Shown in pieces: positions 35,171-45,873 of a stretch of 64,000 nt of DNA; the stretch's first letter is position 1, and every line of letters starts with the position of its first letter. Under the pieces are notes generated by a model. That model was given only the letters and a program-made list of their open reading frames with translations, had not been told where the DNA came from and made no database searches. The position numbers and the translations under genes were made by a program. Origin of the DNA: Paralithodes platypus (lineage: Eukaryota; Arthropoda; Malacostraca; Decapoda; Lithodidae); the NCBI GenBank assembly GCA_032716605.1, contig CM064572.1:36672813-36736812 (forward strand), written 5' to 3'.

Positions 35171-35474
35171 TTTATTATATATATCCCTGAGCTATAAAGG
35201 TTTGAAGAAGACATTAGAAGGGGTACAGTCGAGTATTAATAGCCTTGCACCATTTGAATCTGTATCGAGCGCAAACGAGACAATTCAATTCAATGTTATA
35301 TCCCAGATGCTTCAGAACGTGCCGCTAAAGATTCAAAGATTCGAACTGGTGCAACTAAGAACTATTTACTTATGTTGGCTTATGAGTAAGTTACTTAAGC
35401 TTATTTAATTAGCCTTATTTATGGGCGTATGGGCGTATTAATTTCCTCATGTATGTATCTTTTTATATGTTTTT

Positions 35475-35763
35475 TCAGTTTCCTCCCTAGACCTCCACCA
35501 AGCTAAAAAAAACAAAAAAAACACACACACAAGACCCTCCTTCAATATAAATTTGTACATTTTTCGATAGAAATATTTACCGGCCAAAGGCCGGTTCATC
35601 TTAAATTACAGGCTCGCTATCGCTCGCCAGGAATGATTCGAATAATTGGGGCGAAAGGTCTTAAACTCGCCAAACTAATGGGCTGAACGCCATAACATTT
35701 CAAAACTAATGGGGGTGAAACATGAGGGAGAAGGGGGACCAGAAAAACGACCCATATTCCCCC
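35475..35763 (-). mobile_element. Hairpin-core MITE T2
   Basis: Reverse orientation relative to T1, with the core ACATTTTTCGATAGAAATAT near 35560 and GGCTCGCTATCGCTCGCCAG. Ends in CGACCCATATTCCCCC, the complement of the T1 start. Confidence 0.65.
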
Positions 35764-35765
35764 AA

Positions 35766-36262
35766 AATAGGACTTCAGAGGCTATCAACCCTTCTGGACT
35801 ATTAAGCCAGCACACTGTAAGTCAAGAATAGCGTTTGGACTGGAGCACCTTTTCGATTTGTTTTTATTTAGTTAGTTAAAATAGGACTTCAGAGGCTATC
35901 AACCCTTCTGGATTATTAAGCCAGCACACTGTTAGTCAAGAAAAGCGTCAGTACTTTTTGTTCTCGAGAACTCCAGTCCCTTGGTTTATGAATGAACGAA
36001 CTGTTTCATCTCGACTGCAGAACGCATTCCCACCCTCGCTCTGTGACAGGGAAAAAAAAACAATAAATTATCTCATGAATTTAATTTTTTGCTAATTCTT
36101 GGGACGCGAAATTGGATCTTTTTACATTTGTGCTCTCTCTCTCTCTCTCTCTCTCTGACTGGAATTATCTAGAAAAGGGGCTCCAGTCTTGATGCTATTC
36201 TAGACGGATAGTGTGATGGCTTAATAATCCAGAAGGGTTTATAGGCTCTGAAGTCCTATTTT
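35766..36262. repeat. Repeat S, copies 2-4
   Basis: Two direct copies (35766-35870 and 35878-35995) begin ATAGGACTTCAGAGGC and share GATTATTAAGCCAGCACACT; a third lies in reverse orientation at 36160-36262 (TAATAATCCAGAAGGG, CTGAAGTCCTAT). The direct pair and the inverted copy could form a stem of about 90 bp. No coding capacity. Confidence 0.75.
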
Positions 36263-36379
36263 TACTCTCTCTCTCTCCATAGACACACATTTTTAACCAG
36301 AGAGGGAGAGAGAGAGTGAGTGTGAGTTAGAGAATACAAAATAATTAAAACTTAAATTAAATAAAAAAGAAAGCGGGAA

Positions 36380-36384
<5 letters not shown>

Positions 36385-36437
<53 letters not shown>
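36385..36437. repeat. (GA)n microsatellite
   Basis: Pure GA run of more than 25 units. A shorter one is at 36300-36320. Confidence 0.95.
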
Positions 36438-36439
<2 letters not shown>

Positions 36440-36562
36440 GATCAGAGTCAAAACCCACACACGCACTTCCAATATTTCGCGTATTCCCAGAATTTATGGG
36501 GGGGGGGGAATGTATTGGAAGCATTGGGTCATTTATATCTTTATACTGTACTAGTATATATA

Positions 36563-36790
36563 GTATACTCAAGCCCAATCCCCACTTTTCCAATTGTTTT
36601 TTTTATTTTTTTATTTGTTTGGGGGGAAGGGGGCGAGCGGACTTAAGTGGGGGTTTTTTTTTTTTTTTGGGTGGGGGGGGATGGCCGACTCAAGACAGGG
36701 CCAGAATAGGGACAACACAACATAAACAATGAACACACACACACACACAAAATACAAATTCACACACATCTATGTCATCTGGGTCATTTT
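36563..36790 (-). mobile_element. RTE-like LINE 3'-end fragment
   Basis: The plus strand reads CAAGCCCAATCCCC and, after an extra G/T-rich stretch (36595-36678), GGCCGACTCAAGACAGGG and CACACACATCTATGTCA, matching the 3' UTR of RTE-like copies 1 and 2. A heavily 5'-truncated copy disrupted by homopolymer expansion. Confidence 0.7.
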
Positions 36791-36908
36791 TTATTCAGTT
36801 AATTTCAGATTGATTCAGTTAATTTAAGATTAGTCCCTATCAATATAATGCTGGTATAATTTCCAATAGTATATTAAATTATATCATTGATTATTGTAGT
36901 TTCAATTA

Positions 36909-37215
36909 AGGGGAGGTGGGCTATTTTTTTGGGGGCCCCTTCTCCCTCACGTTTAGCCCCAATAGTTTTCAGATTTTAAGACGTTTGTTCTATTAGTTTG
37001 GCGATTTTAAGACCTTTCACCCCATTTGGTTGTCAAAATTAGGATCTTAGTGCCATTTAGGAATCGATTTTTTTTCCTGGCGATAGATAGCGAGCCAAGA
37101 TTTTTATGAGGGAACCGTTGTTTCTACCGAAAAATGTACAAATCTATCTTGAGGGGGATCTAGGGTGTGTTTTTTTAAGCTTGATGGAGGTCTAGGGAGA
37201 AAACTAAAAACAAAA
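36909..37215 (+). mobile_element. Hairpin-core MITE T3
   Basis: Starts AGGGGAGGTGGGCT after TTA; contains TTCCTGGCGATAGATAGCGAGCC and the hairpin-half TTTCTACCGAAAAATGTACAA near 37116. Its right end runs into the minisatellite, whose first unit follows GGAGAAAACTAAAAAC. Confidence 0.65.
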
Positions 37216-38131
37216 TATATATATATACCGGTACAGTATATTAATGACAAAATATATATATATACCGGTACAGTATATTAATGACAAAATATATATATAT
37301 ACCGGTACAGTATATTAATGACAAAATATATATATATACCGGTACAGTATATTAATGACAAAAAATTATATATACCGGTACAGTATATTAATGACAAATA
37401 TATATATACCGGTACAGTATTAATGACAAAAATATATATATATACCGGTACAGTATATTAATGACAAAATATATATATACCGGTACAGTATATAATGACA
37501 AATATATATATATATACCGGTACAGTATATTAATGACAAAATATTATATATACCGGGACAGTATTAATGACAAAATATATATATATACCGGTACAGTATA
37601 TTAATGACATAAATATATATATATACCGGTACAGTATATTAATGACAAAATATATATACCGGTACAGTATATTAATGACAAAATATATATACCGGTACAG
37701 TATATTAATGACAAAATATATATATTACCGGTACAGTATATTAATGACAAAAATATATATAGTATATACCGGTACAGTATATTAATGACAAAAATATATA
37801 ATATATAATACCGGTACAGTATATTAATGACAAAATATATATATATACCGGTACAGTATATAATGGCAAAATATATATATACCGGTACAGTATATTAATG
37901 ACAAAATATATATATATACCGGTACAGTATATTAATGACAAAATATATATATATACCGGTACAGTATATTAATGACAAAATATATATATATACCGGTACA
38001 GTATATTAATGACAAAATATATATATACCGGTACAGTATATTAATGACAAAATATATATACAGTATATACCGGTACAGTATATTAATGACAAAATATATA
38101 TATATACCGGTACAGTATATTAATGACAAAA
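37210..38131. repeat. Minisatellite, ~25 units of 33-37 bp
   Basis: Each unit is TTAATGACAAAA, a (TA)n stretch of variable length, then ACCGGTACAGTATA. About 25 copies of CCGGTACAG (one variant CCGGGACAG) are counted. Length differences between units lie in the TA part. The TACCGGTA palindrome is invariant in nearly all units. Confidence 0.95.
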
Positions 38132-38246
38132 TCGTAATAAGGATGGTGATAGTGGTACTGTAATGATAGTGGTAGTAGTGGTATTATTGATGGTACACAT
38201 AACGAAGGAACCACTCACAAGCTGCAGTGCTAATGGATCAAACCCT

Positions 38247-38249
<3 letters not shown>

Positions 38250-38285
<36 letters not shown>
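38250..38285. repeat. (GA)n microsatellite
   Basis: Pure GA run; 38132-38249 upstream has no recognised feature. Confidence 0.9.
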
Positions 38286-38287
<2 letters not shown>

Positions 38288-38338
38288 AGACCAGATGACT
38301 GGAGTAAAATAGGAAAGAAGAGTAAGAGAGAGAGGCAG

Positions 38339-38450
38339 GGCGAGAGGTCTTAACATCGCCAAACTAATGGGGCAAAAGTAAAAAAATCTAAAAACTAATG
38401 AGTCTAAAGATGAGAGAGAAGAACATCTAGAAAAACGACCCATTTCCCCT
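38339..38450 (-). mobile_element. Hairpin-core MITE T4, fragment
   Basis: Reverse orientation; carries GAGGTCTTAACATCGCCAAAC and ends AAACGACCCATTTCCCCT next to TTA/TAA, the T-family terminus. The hairpin core is missing. Confidence 0.6.
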
Positions 38451-38532
38451 TAACGCAAAAATAACCGGGCGTAAAATCGGGCCCCCATACTTCGATTTTA
38501 ATTCCCTCGTACATTGTGGAAATATGCGAATT

Positions 38533-38543
38533 ATTGGGGGTAC

Positions 38544-38585
<42 letters not shown>

Positions 38586-38711
38586 ATCCTGGCTGTGATT
38601 AGGCCCCTCTCTCTCGCTCGCGCTATCTCTCTCTCTCTATCTATCTATCTGTCATTTGGTGTCTCTTATACACAGGAGAGAGAGAGAGAGAGATAGATAG
38701 ATAGAAGGATA

Positions 38712-38760
<49 letters not shown>

Positions 38761-38765
38761 AAGAA
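38533..38765. repeat. Compound microsatellites (GT, GA, CT, GATA, TA)
   Basis: Successive runs of GT, GA, CT, CTAT, GA, GATA, TA and GA. 38770-38830 just downstream shares TAGACGATTTTATGCAGCTTA with the inverted-repeat element at 45276-45616. Confidence 0.9.
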
Positions 38766-38990
38766 AAAATGGGAACCGGGATTATATCGGTAGACGATTT
38801 TATGCAGCTTATGAAGGACCTATGCGAATCAAGGTGTTCAATTACATAAGTTTTACCTTTGAAATCTAGAGATTATTCCTAAGCCGAATCAAATGGTCTA
38901 AATAATACAATGGTGAACAAGATGGCCGCCTCTGTGAATAATTTGTCCCGCTGATACATGTAAACGCCGATGCAAAAATTTCCAATTCCG

Positions 38991-39222
38991 CGTCCCAGCG
39001 TTGTATTGAGAAATCCGGCTTCGCCGGACACATTTTTCTATCGAAAAATGTACAAATTTAGCCTGTTATCAAAAACATTTCAAATAAATATGTTGGCTCG
39101 TTACCACTCTTCAGGAGAAAATCAAACACCTGGATGGGGATACACGTCTTAAAACTGTAGGCTGAATGGGCCGAATGGATACAACCCAGAGAAAGAGGGA
39201 GAAAAACAATCTGAAATTGGAA
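38991..39222 (+). mobile_element. Hairpin-core MITE T5, fragment
   Basis: Contains GAAATCCGGCTTCGCCGGA (a small hairpin) and ACATTTTTCTATCGAAAAATGT near 39029, then CACCTGGATGGGGAT and TAGGCTGAATGGG, as in T6 and T7. The left terminus is missing. 39223-39603 holds a (CT)n tract at 39378 and nothing else recognised. Confidence 0.7.
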
Positions 39223-39978
39223 GGGCTTATTTATCCTTCTACTTGATTTAAATTTTATTTTGTAGTTTTGAGAATATCGTGAATGGCACTCCCCTTCAAT
39301 TTATTTCCCCATCAGTTTTGGAAAATATGCGAACTATTGGAAGCACGGGCGTGAATTCCAACTCTGATAATGCCTGCCTCTCTCTCTCTCTCTCTTCTTT
39401 GCTATGCTTTCCTTCCACTATACCTTACTCTCGGGTTAGCTATCTCTACTAGAATTAAGTCCTGACCACCTCGCTGGGATGGTAAGGTCTGTGTGGTCAG
39501 TGTATCTAGCATATGTAAATCTATGTAAATCTCATCTACTATATACAATTATACTGTATAATGAATGCGGACACTATATACTGGTACCGGGTCTTCTTGT
39601 TTAATCTATCTATCTATATGCTCGGCCCAATCCCCATTTTGGGGGTAGCCGACTCAAGACAGGGAAAACACAAAAACAACATAAAACAAAAAATAAACAC
39701 AGATAAAAAACACAAACTCTCACACATCCAGGTCACCCAGGAGAAGACCCAGAGACCAGGTTTACCAAGGTCGCTCCAGCACTCCCCCGGCCCCTGACCA
39801 CCCGGAGAGGTTCCGATCTCGGCAGGCAGACATGCAGCGGAGCCAAAGCCACAAGCCCTCCCACCACACTTCCAGGCACACCCTTCATATTAATCGTCTC
39901 CCCGGGCCAGGCGCCTGATGGACTATTATCTAGTCCAACTTGCAACCGACCCCTTACTCCAAATGACCACGTGTTCAC

Positions 39979-41067
39979 TCAACTATTCACAAGCATTCTC
40001 CATTCACTCCTGTCCACCACCACTTCCCCTGCCTGATCTATAGTCATTCCTCTATCATCCAAAGCCTTTCTTACACAGTCTCTCCATCTCAATGGGGGTC
40101 TTCCTGCCCTTCTATCTCCCCTTGTACCTGACTCACATATTCTCTTTGTAAGCCTTTCATCTCCCATTCGTTCAACATGACCATACCAGCTCAGCACCCT
40201 TCTGTCCACTCTGGCTGACAAATGTTCCTGCTGCCCCACTCTCCTACGTATCTCTTCATTCCTCAATCTGTCTCTACGAGTAACTCCACACATACTCCTC
40301 AAGCAGCTCATCTCCATCACATCCAGCCCTCTTTTCTCCTTTTTCTTCAGAGCCCATGTCTCAGCCCCATACATCACTGTTGGCACAACAATTCCTTGAT
40401 ACAGTGCACTTTTTACTTTCACTCCGAGATTTTTCGTCTTCCACATACTTCCCATTGCTCCGAAAACCTTCCTTCCTTCACACACTCTCTGTTTTACCTC
40501 CACTTCCATACCTCCACTCCTGCTTATTGTTCCTCCTAGATATTTAAAACACTCTACTTGTTCCAATATTTCCCCATCCAGCCTCACATCTAGATTCACC
40601 CTATGCTCTCCCCTATTACACACCATTACTTTACTTTTATTGACGTTCACCTTCAGTTTCCTCCTTCCACAAACCACACCAAACTCTTTGACTACCCGCT
40701 GCAGTTTCTCATCAGAATCCGCCACCAATGCTGTGTCATCAGCGAACAGCAACTGATTCAACTCCCAATCTCTACCATTCTTTCCTACTAAACCCAATCC
40801 TCTTCCCATAGTTCTCCTTTTCACCTCCCTCACCACACCATCCATAAACATATTAAACAGCCATGGTGACATTACACAACCCTGTCGCAATCCTACCTTT
40901 ACCTCAAACCATTCACTCAACTCACCATTTCCTACTCTCACACATGCTCTGCTCCCTTCATAAAAACTCTTAACTGCTTCTAACAAATTTCCTCCTATTT
41001 CATAAATCCTTAACACTTTCCACATTGCTTCACGGTCCACACGATCATACGCTTTTTCCAAGTCCAA
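39979..41067 (-). pseudogene. RTE-like copy 2: RT catalytic core and C-terminus (open)
   Basis: A 362-codon open segment, in frame to TAG at 39979-39981. Contains motif A (MDLEKAYDRVDREAM), motif B (GLRQGCVMSPWLFN), the catalytic FADD box at 40735-40746 and the C-terminal VMYGAETWALKKKEKRGL and GRPPLRWRDCVRKAL. The catalytic core looks intact but the element has no promoter region, no endonuclease and broken upstream frames, so it is not functional as a whole. Confidence 0.85.
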
Positions 41068-42235
41068 AATATCTCCTTATGCTTCTCTAAATACTTCTCA
41101 CATAACTGTCTTACTGCAAACATCTGATCCACGCACCCTCTTCCCCTCCTAAAACCGCACTGTTCTTCTCCTATTGCAACTTCCGTACACTTTATTATCC
41201 TCTCTATCAACACCCTGCCATACAGCTTTCCAACCACTGACAATAAACTAATACCTCTATAACTTGAACACTCCTGCCGATCTCCCTTCCCCTTGTACAA
41301 CGGCACAATACATGCACTCTTCCAGTCTATTGGTACCATTGACACAGCAAAGCACACATTGAAAAGTCTCACCAACCAATCTATTATCACAATCATCTCC
41401 ACCCTTCTTTATACACTCCACAGCAATACCATCCAAACCTTCTGCTTTTCCCGCTCTCATTTGTTTCACTGCTTCTCTCACCTCATTTTCCTCAATCCTT
41501 TCATTCATTCCCTGCCACCTGGGTGGCCTGGATAACCTATCTCCATCCACCTCTGCTTCAATCACTGCTTCTCTTCCATCTCTTGTATTTAACAAAGATT
41601 AAAAATACTCGGCATATCTTTTCCTCACTTCAACTGGTTCCACTAGTAATTCTCCATTTTCATCTTTCACTGACTCTTCCCTCTTTTGTCCTCCTTTCCT
41701 TACTTTATTTACCTCCTTCCAGAACATCTTCTTTCGTTCTTCAAAATTCTCACTCAGCCTTTGGCCCCACCTTTCGTTTGCATCTTTTTTCGCTTCTCTA
41801 ATTTTCCGTTTTGCCTCTCTCCTTTTCTCCTTGTACAGTACCTCTCCCATACCTCAACACTACCATCCTGTAAAACCCTCTCAAAACACTGTCTCTTCTC
41901 CTCAACTGCCTTTCTCACCGTATCATTCCACCACTCGCTTCCCTTCCTGATACCTCTGCCTCCTACTTTCCTTTTGCCGCATACTACCTCTGCACTTGCT
42001 TTCACTCCTTCCTTAAACTGTTGCCATTCAACCTCTACTTCTCTCTCTTCCATCTCTCTCACTTCCATCCACTTTTCATTTAGTCTTTCCTTGTACTCCC
42101 TCTCTTTTTCACTCTTCTCTAACTCACTAACTTTTATTACCTCTCTTACTTCATGCTTGTCTCTTATTCTCCTATAACTCTTAACTCTTAGCTTTCCCTC
42201 CACCAGGTAATGATCTGACATACCCTCCGCCTCAC
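41068..42235 (-). pseudogene. RTE-like copy 2: linker and RT N-terminal half
   Basis: Starts at SDHYLVEG, the endonuclease end, then the charged linker (VREMEEREVEVEW, RRKVGGRGIRKGSEWWN) and, over four frame segments, MRAGKAEGLDGIAVECIKKGG and the SYRGISLLSVVGKLYGRVLI block followed by IERIIKCTE and CGFRRGRGCVDQMF. Interrupted by frame changes near 41837, 41393 and 41065 and by a stop near 41600. Confidence 0.8.
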
Positions 42236-42439
42236 GTCTCTCATGTTTAATGTTTATATATTATTATTATCATCATTTACCCGAAGGTTCTAGGGTTAAC
42301 CTACAACACTTCGATGACATTCGTTCTACACATCTCACGCATACATAGGAGCTAAAGGACATACTAATTACAGGCAAGACTGCACTGGTGCCACTATCCA
42401 ACTCTCACAATAGATCAATAAAGATTTAACATACCAGTC

Positions 42440-43085
42440 AACCATTGCCCCCCCCCACCCCCCCCCCCCCCCCTTCTCGTCCGACTAGTAATACAGCATT
42501 GAAGGAGTCGGCACTTCGAACTATTATACAACGGTAGAAGTGGTCTAAAACTTTGGAGGCTTCGCGCTCAAACTCGTTGAAATCCCGCAGTCGTTTGATA
42601 GTTAGTAGCCTCCCTCCATCCCTCTCTCCCCCCCCCCCCCCCCCCTCCCACCATCGACGCTCACAGCCACACCCTCCATCCACTCCCCATCTTCTCCCTT
42701 CCTCTTTATTTGAATTATTTCCCTCTTTGTCAACGGTCCTATCTTCTTTCCTACTTTCGCCTCAATCCTCTCCCACGACCATCTTCTCCACCTCTTCCCT
42801 TCCTCACTATTTCCCTATTCGTCAACGGTCCTATCTTCATTCCGGCTTTCCTCCTTCTGCTCCCATGCTCTCCCATCACCAATATCGTGTTTTCCTATCC
42901 TCCCCCCTTCTCTCTATTTCCCTCCCTTTCTCTTTCCTCCCACCTACTTCGTTCCTCCCTTCTCTCATTCCTTCGTTGTTTACTCTTCCCTTTCCTTCAA
43001 TATTCTTCCTCGTCCTTTTCGCTATTAGACAATTGTATTCAGTTGCAAAGGGCCTCCAGCAATTAATAGGCTTCGAACTATCTCA
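42440..43085. repeat. Pyrimidine-rich region with poly(C) runs
   Basis: C runs near 42446-42473 and 42627-42646; then TC-rich sequence with a ~95-bp imperfect tandem duplication containing GTCAACGGTCCTATCTTC (near 42728 and 42819). The Ser/Pro/Leu-rich frames here are a composition effect. Confidence 0.7.
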
Positions 43086-43090
43086 CTTAA

Positions 43091-43184
43091 CCCTTTTCAC
43101 TACCACAGATCCTTCTTAAACCGCACAAAATCCTCTAAATATAGCTAGAATAGAATATAAAAGGCATCGCCGGTACAGAAGGGG
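43091..43184. mobile_element. Short TTAA-flanked MITE (94 bp)
   Basis: Flanked by TTAA at 43087-43090 and 43185-43188, with ends CCCTTTTCACTACC and (complement of right end) CCCCTTCTGTACCGGCGATG. The right terminus resembles that of the 45276-45616 element (CCCCTTCTGTACCGGCGACG), suggesting a deletion derivative of it. Confidence 0.55.
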
Positions 43185-43189
43185 TTAAT

Positions 43190-44010
43190 CTCATTCCGGC
43201 CACTCTATCTCCCTATCCATTACCTCCTTTCTCACCTCCCTATCCGTCTTCAACGGCGTCTTGTATCCCCTTTATTCGTCCCCCTCCCTCCCTCCCACCC
43301 CACATTTCTTCCTCCTATGCCTGCGCAGAAGGATGTGCAAAGTTTCCTCACCACTAAATCTATTTTATTCTCCAATCTAACTGCTTGAACGGCATCGTAT
43401 ATATATGTTAGCACGTAAAACTGGCTAACGGAGGTCATGTTAGCTTGGGTACGTTAATAGATTGGTTATTAGTTCGTAATTTAGGAATATTGTTGGTGGG
43501 AAACACAAGGGCGAGAGGCGTCAACATGTGTCCGAACGTGATGTTTGCAACTTGGATATTTCAGATCTCTATATTATGCGGCTATGCCTTCCCACTAAGC
43601 ACACTATGCAACTATTATACTAAACATTATATAATACTGATATAACCTAGCTACACCTTCTAAAATGTATGCTTAAAGACGACTACGATTATTTTAGATT
43701 AGAGGAATGCTGACAAAGTCGGTGTTAACAATTATTGACATTCGAACACAGAGGGGTTTCAAGATCGTCCATCCGGGTAAGGGTAACTGTTATTTAATCA
43801 GTCTGCCTGTGGCCTTGATTGTGGGTACTTTAATCGCGGTCAAGGACGAACTTAATGTGTACTTCACGGTCTTACGGACTTTAAAATGACAGCCCAGGCA
43901 CCACGGACAGTTAACGGATTGCATGATAGTGTTTGCGTATTATTAGTGAAGTGAGACCAAAGCAAATGTGGTTTGGCGCAAGGTCTGTATTTATAGTACT
44001 TTAGGTATAG
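43190..44010. other. Intergenic stretch, nothing recognised
   Basis: Mixed composition, no family motifs in any frame and no second copy seen. Confidence 0.55.
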
Positions 44011-44011
44011 G

Positions 44012-44082
<71 letters not shown>
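44012..44082. repeat. (CT)n(TA)n microsatellite
   Basis: CT run to 44030, then TA run to 44080, ending ACCGGTATATA. 44083-44480 has no recognised feature. Confidence 0.9.
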
Positions 44083-44083
<1 letters not shown>

Positions 44084-44480
44084 GGTATATATAATTGTGT
44101 TATATTTATATTATATTAACCTATACTATGTAATATTATTGTTATCAGCTGGAAATTATCGGATAACGCATGGTTTAGTGCATGGTTAATATGATTAATA
44201 TATTATTGCCCAGGCCTATATATATTTATTGCTATGGTAATGGAGCATTTAACAAATGTTTTAGTGCAAAACAATTGGTGCAAGAGGAGGGGAGGAGAGT
44301 AGTTTGCCACAGATTATTATAAAGGTGATACTCGTAACTCGTTTGCAATATGCCTCAAATCAATGGGATAAACTACAGCAAAACTAACTATACTCTGTTT
44401 CTTTTCACCTGACGGTAAATTAAATCACTTAGCTACTATAGGTAGCGCTAGCGAACTTGACAATAATCTTGATCTCTTAA

Positions 44481-44907
44481 CCCACAGAACCCCAGCGACG
44501 CAAACAGTGCGTCACAATGTTTGTAACGCTAAACCCCAGCGACGCATACGTATGCGTCACTGTTAATTACTCCGGTCCTATGGCACCTAGAGGGCTCAGA
44601 TTTGTATGAGAACTGTGTAAGTATCCCACACAACAATGCCAATGGTTGAAAACTCTCAAAGTCCAATCGCGTGCGCGTGAGCGCGCAAAAACCTGTTTTG
44701 GGCTGTTTTTGCCTACCCTTTTCCCCTCTTGTAAATCCGACTTTCGGGCGTCCGTAGGACCCTTTAATGACCTAGGGGATCGGTTTTTTGTGGGTTTTCC
44801 TTCATTTCTAACCCATTCCTGGTGTTTTCTGGATTTTTTGTTTCTTTTTTCAAAACCTGCCGGTCCTGGGTGGTACATTTATTATAAACTAGCTGGGGTT
44901 CAGTGGG
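44481..44907. mobile_element. TTAA-flanked MITE family P, copy 2 (427 bp)
   Basis: Flanked by TTAA at 44477-44480 and 44908-44911. Reverse complement of 24768-25204 with moderate divergence; shares GTCCTATGGCACCTAGAGGG and GGTCCTGGGTGGTACATTTA. Inverted termini CCCACAGAACCCCAGC and CCCACTGAACCCCAGC. Confidence 0.85.
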
Positions 44908-44959
44908 TTAACTTTTTATAACTCAAACTGAATGAATGCAATCGGATTGACATTTTTAT

Positions 44960-45060
44960 AATTTGGGAAAAGTCCACCAGGAAATAGGTGTGCAAATTTA
45001 CAGCCAGTTTGCTCAAGGGCTTTTTGAGTTACGAAGAGGTCAGGGATCGAGATAATTGTC
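44960..45060. repeat. Fragment of MITE family V
   Basis: Shares GCAAATTTACAG and GGCTTTTTGAGTTACGAAGAGG with 47535-47705, 52697-53258 and 56693-56897; both termini are missing. Confidence 0.55.
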
Positions 45061-45275
45061 AAGTTCGTTGTCCTATAGTTTCTCGATAACTAACGGAATA
45101 ATAGGAAACGAATAGGCTACGTCTCTACTTCATATTAGTGCTAAGTTTTCAATATTAGCAACATAATTAGCTACTAAATCTTCATAATAGCCGAGTATTT
45201 ATGATAAAAACATGGAAATTTACCGTCCGCTGGGAATAAACAGGGAATAAGTCATTTACGTTGTTGAAATGTCAA

Positions 45276-45616
45276 CCCCTTCTGTACCGGCGACGTATTT
45301 TTTATTGGATTTCAGCTACGGTTAGACGATTTTATGAAGCTTAGGAAGGATATATGGTAGCCAAAATGGATTAGGCTAATCGAGATAGACTGCAGCCTTT
45401 TAATGGGTTTAGGCCTACTCACCTGGTAGGGCCACCAATCGGAAGCGCATGGCACGTCAGGATCAAGCAGCCCAGTTTGTTAAAAAAGGACACGCCAGTC
45501 AAGACAAGTCAGGCATACTGTACTATAGTTAAGCAATGGTTGATGTCCTTCCTAAGCTGAAAAATATCGTCTGGTAGTTACCAGAATAAAATTAAAAGGA
45601 CGTCACCGGTACAGTA
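45276..45616. mobile_element. Inverted-repeat MITE W (~340 bp, ~75-bp TIRs)
   Basis: The left end, CCCCTTCTGTACCGGCGACG through TAGACGATTTTATGAAGCTTAGGAAGGA, is matched in reverse complement by the right end (GTCCTTCCTAAGCTGAAAAA through GGACGTCACCGGTACAG). The left flank is TCAA rather than TTAA. No coding sequence. Confidence 0.7.
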
Positions 45617-45873
45617 TTGTATGGAATATTGATCAATTTTTTTTGTTTTTGATAGCATAATGCATAAGTGCACAGAGTTTCGGTGTGAGTGTCCTAGGTT
45701 CGAGTCCTTGGAGTGTCACATGCATTTGTTGATTTCATTAATTGAGTTTAGAAGTGAAGTTGGGTGGTGCAAAGGAATATAAAGTATAACTTTATTTTAA
45801 TACCACAATTTTTTTTGATTATCTGAAGATATATATGGAATTTATATGCTTTAAAGATCATATGAAAAATTGT

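Larger units (their letters stand above)
39604..42235 (-). mobile_element. RTE-like non-LTR retrotransposon, copy 2 (5'-truncated)
   Basis: Minus strand; same family as copy 1, with the same 3' UTR and TCTA/TAGA tail at 39604-39618. It is truncated within the end of the endonuclease (starts around GMSDHYLVEG). Compared with copy 1 it has a 5-nt insertion near 41837, a nonsense codon near 41600, a 4-nt insertion near 41393 and a 10-nt deletion near 41065; the last 362 codons are open and include FADD. Confidence 0.85.

Noticed and set aside
35163..35408. 81-codon frame next to repeat S
   Set aside because: Begins inside repeat S and shows no family resemblance or second coding signal.
42553..43119. 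188-codon Ser/Pro-rich frame
   Set aside because: Arises from pyrimidine-rich DNA with C homopolymers and overlaps the TTAA MITE.
45660..45730. tRNA-like sequence with perfect GGTTCGAGTCC B box
   Set aside because: No acceptable A box and the T and acceptor stems do not pair; a chance or very decayed SINE.
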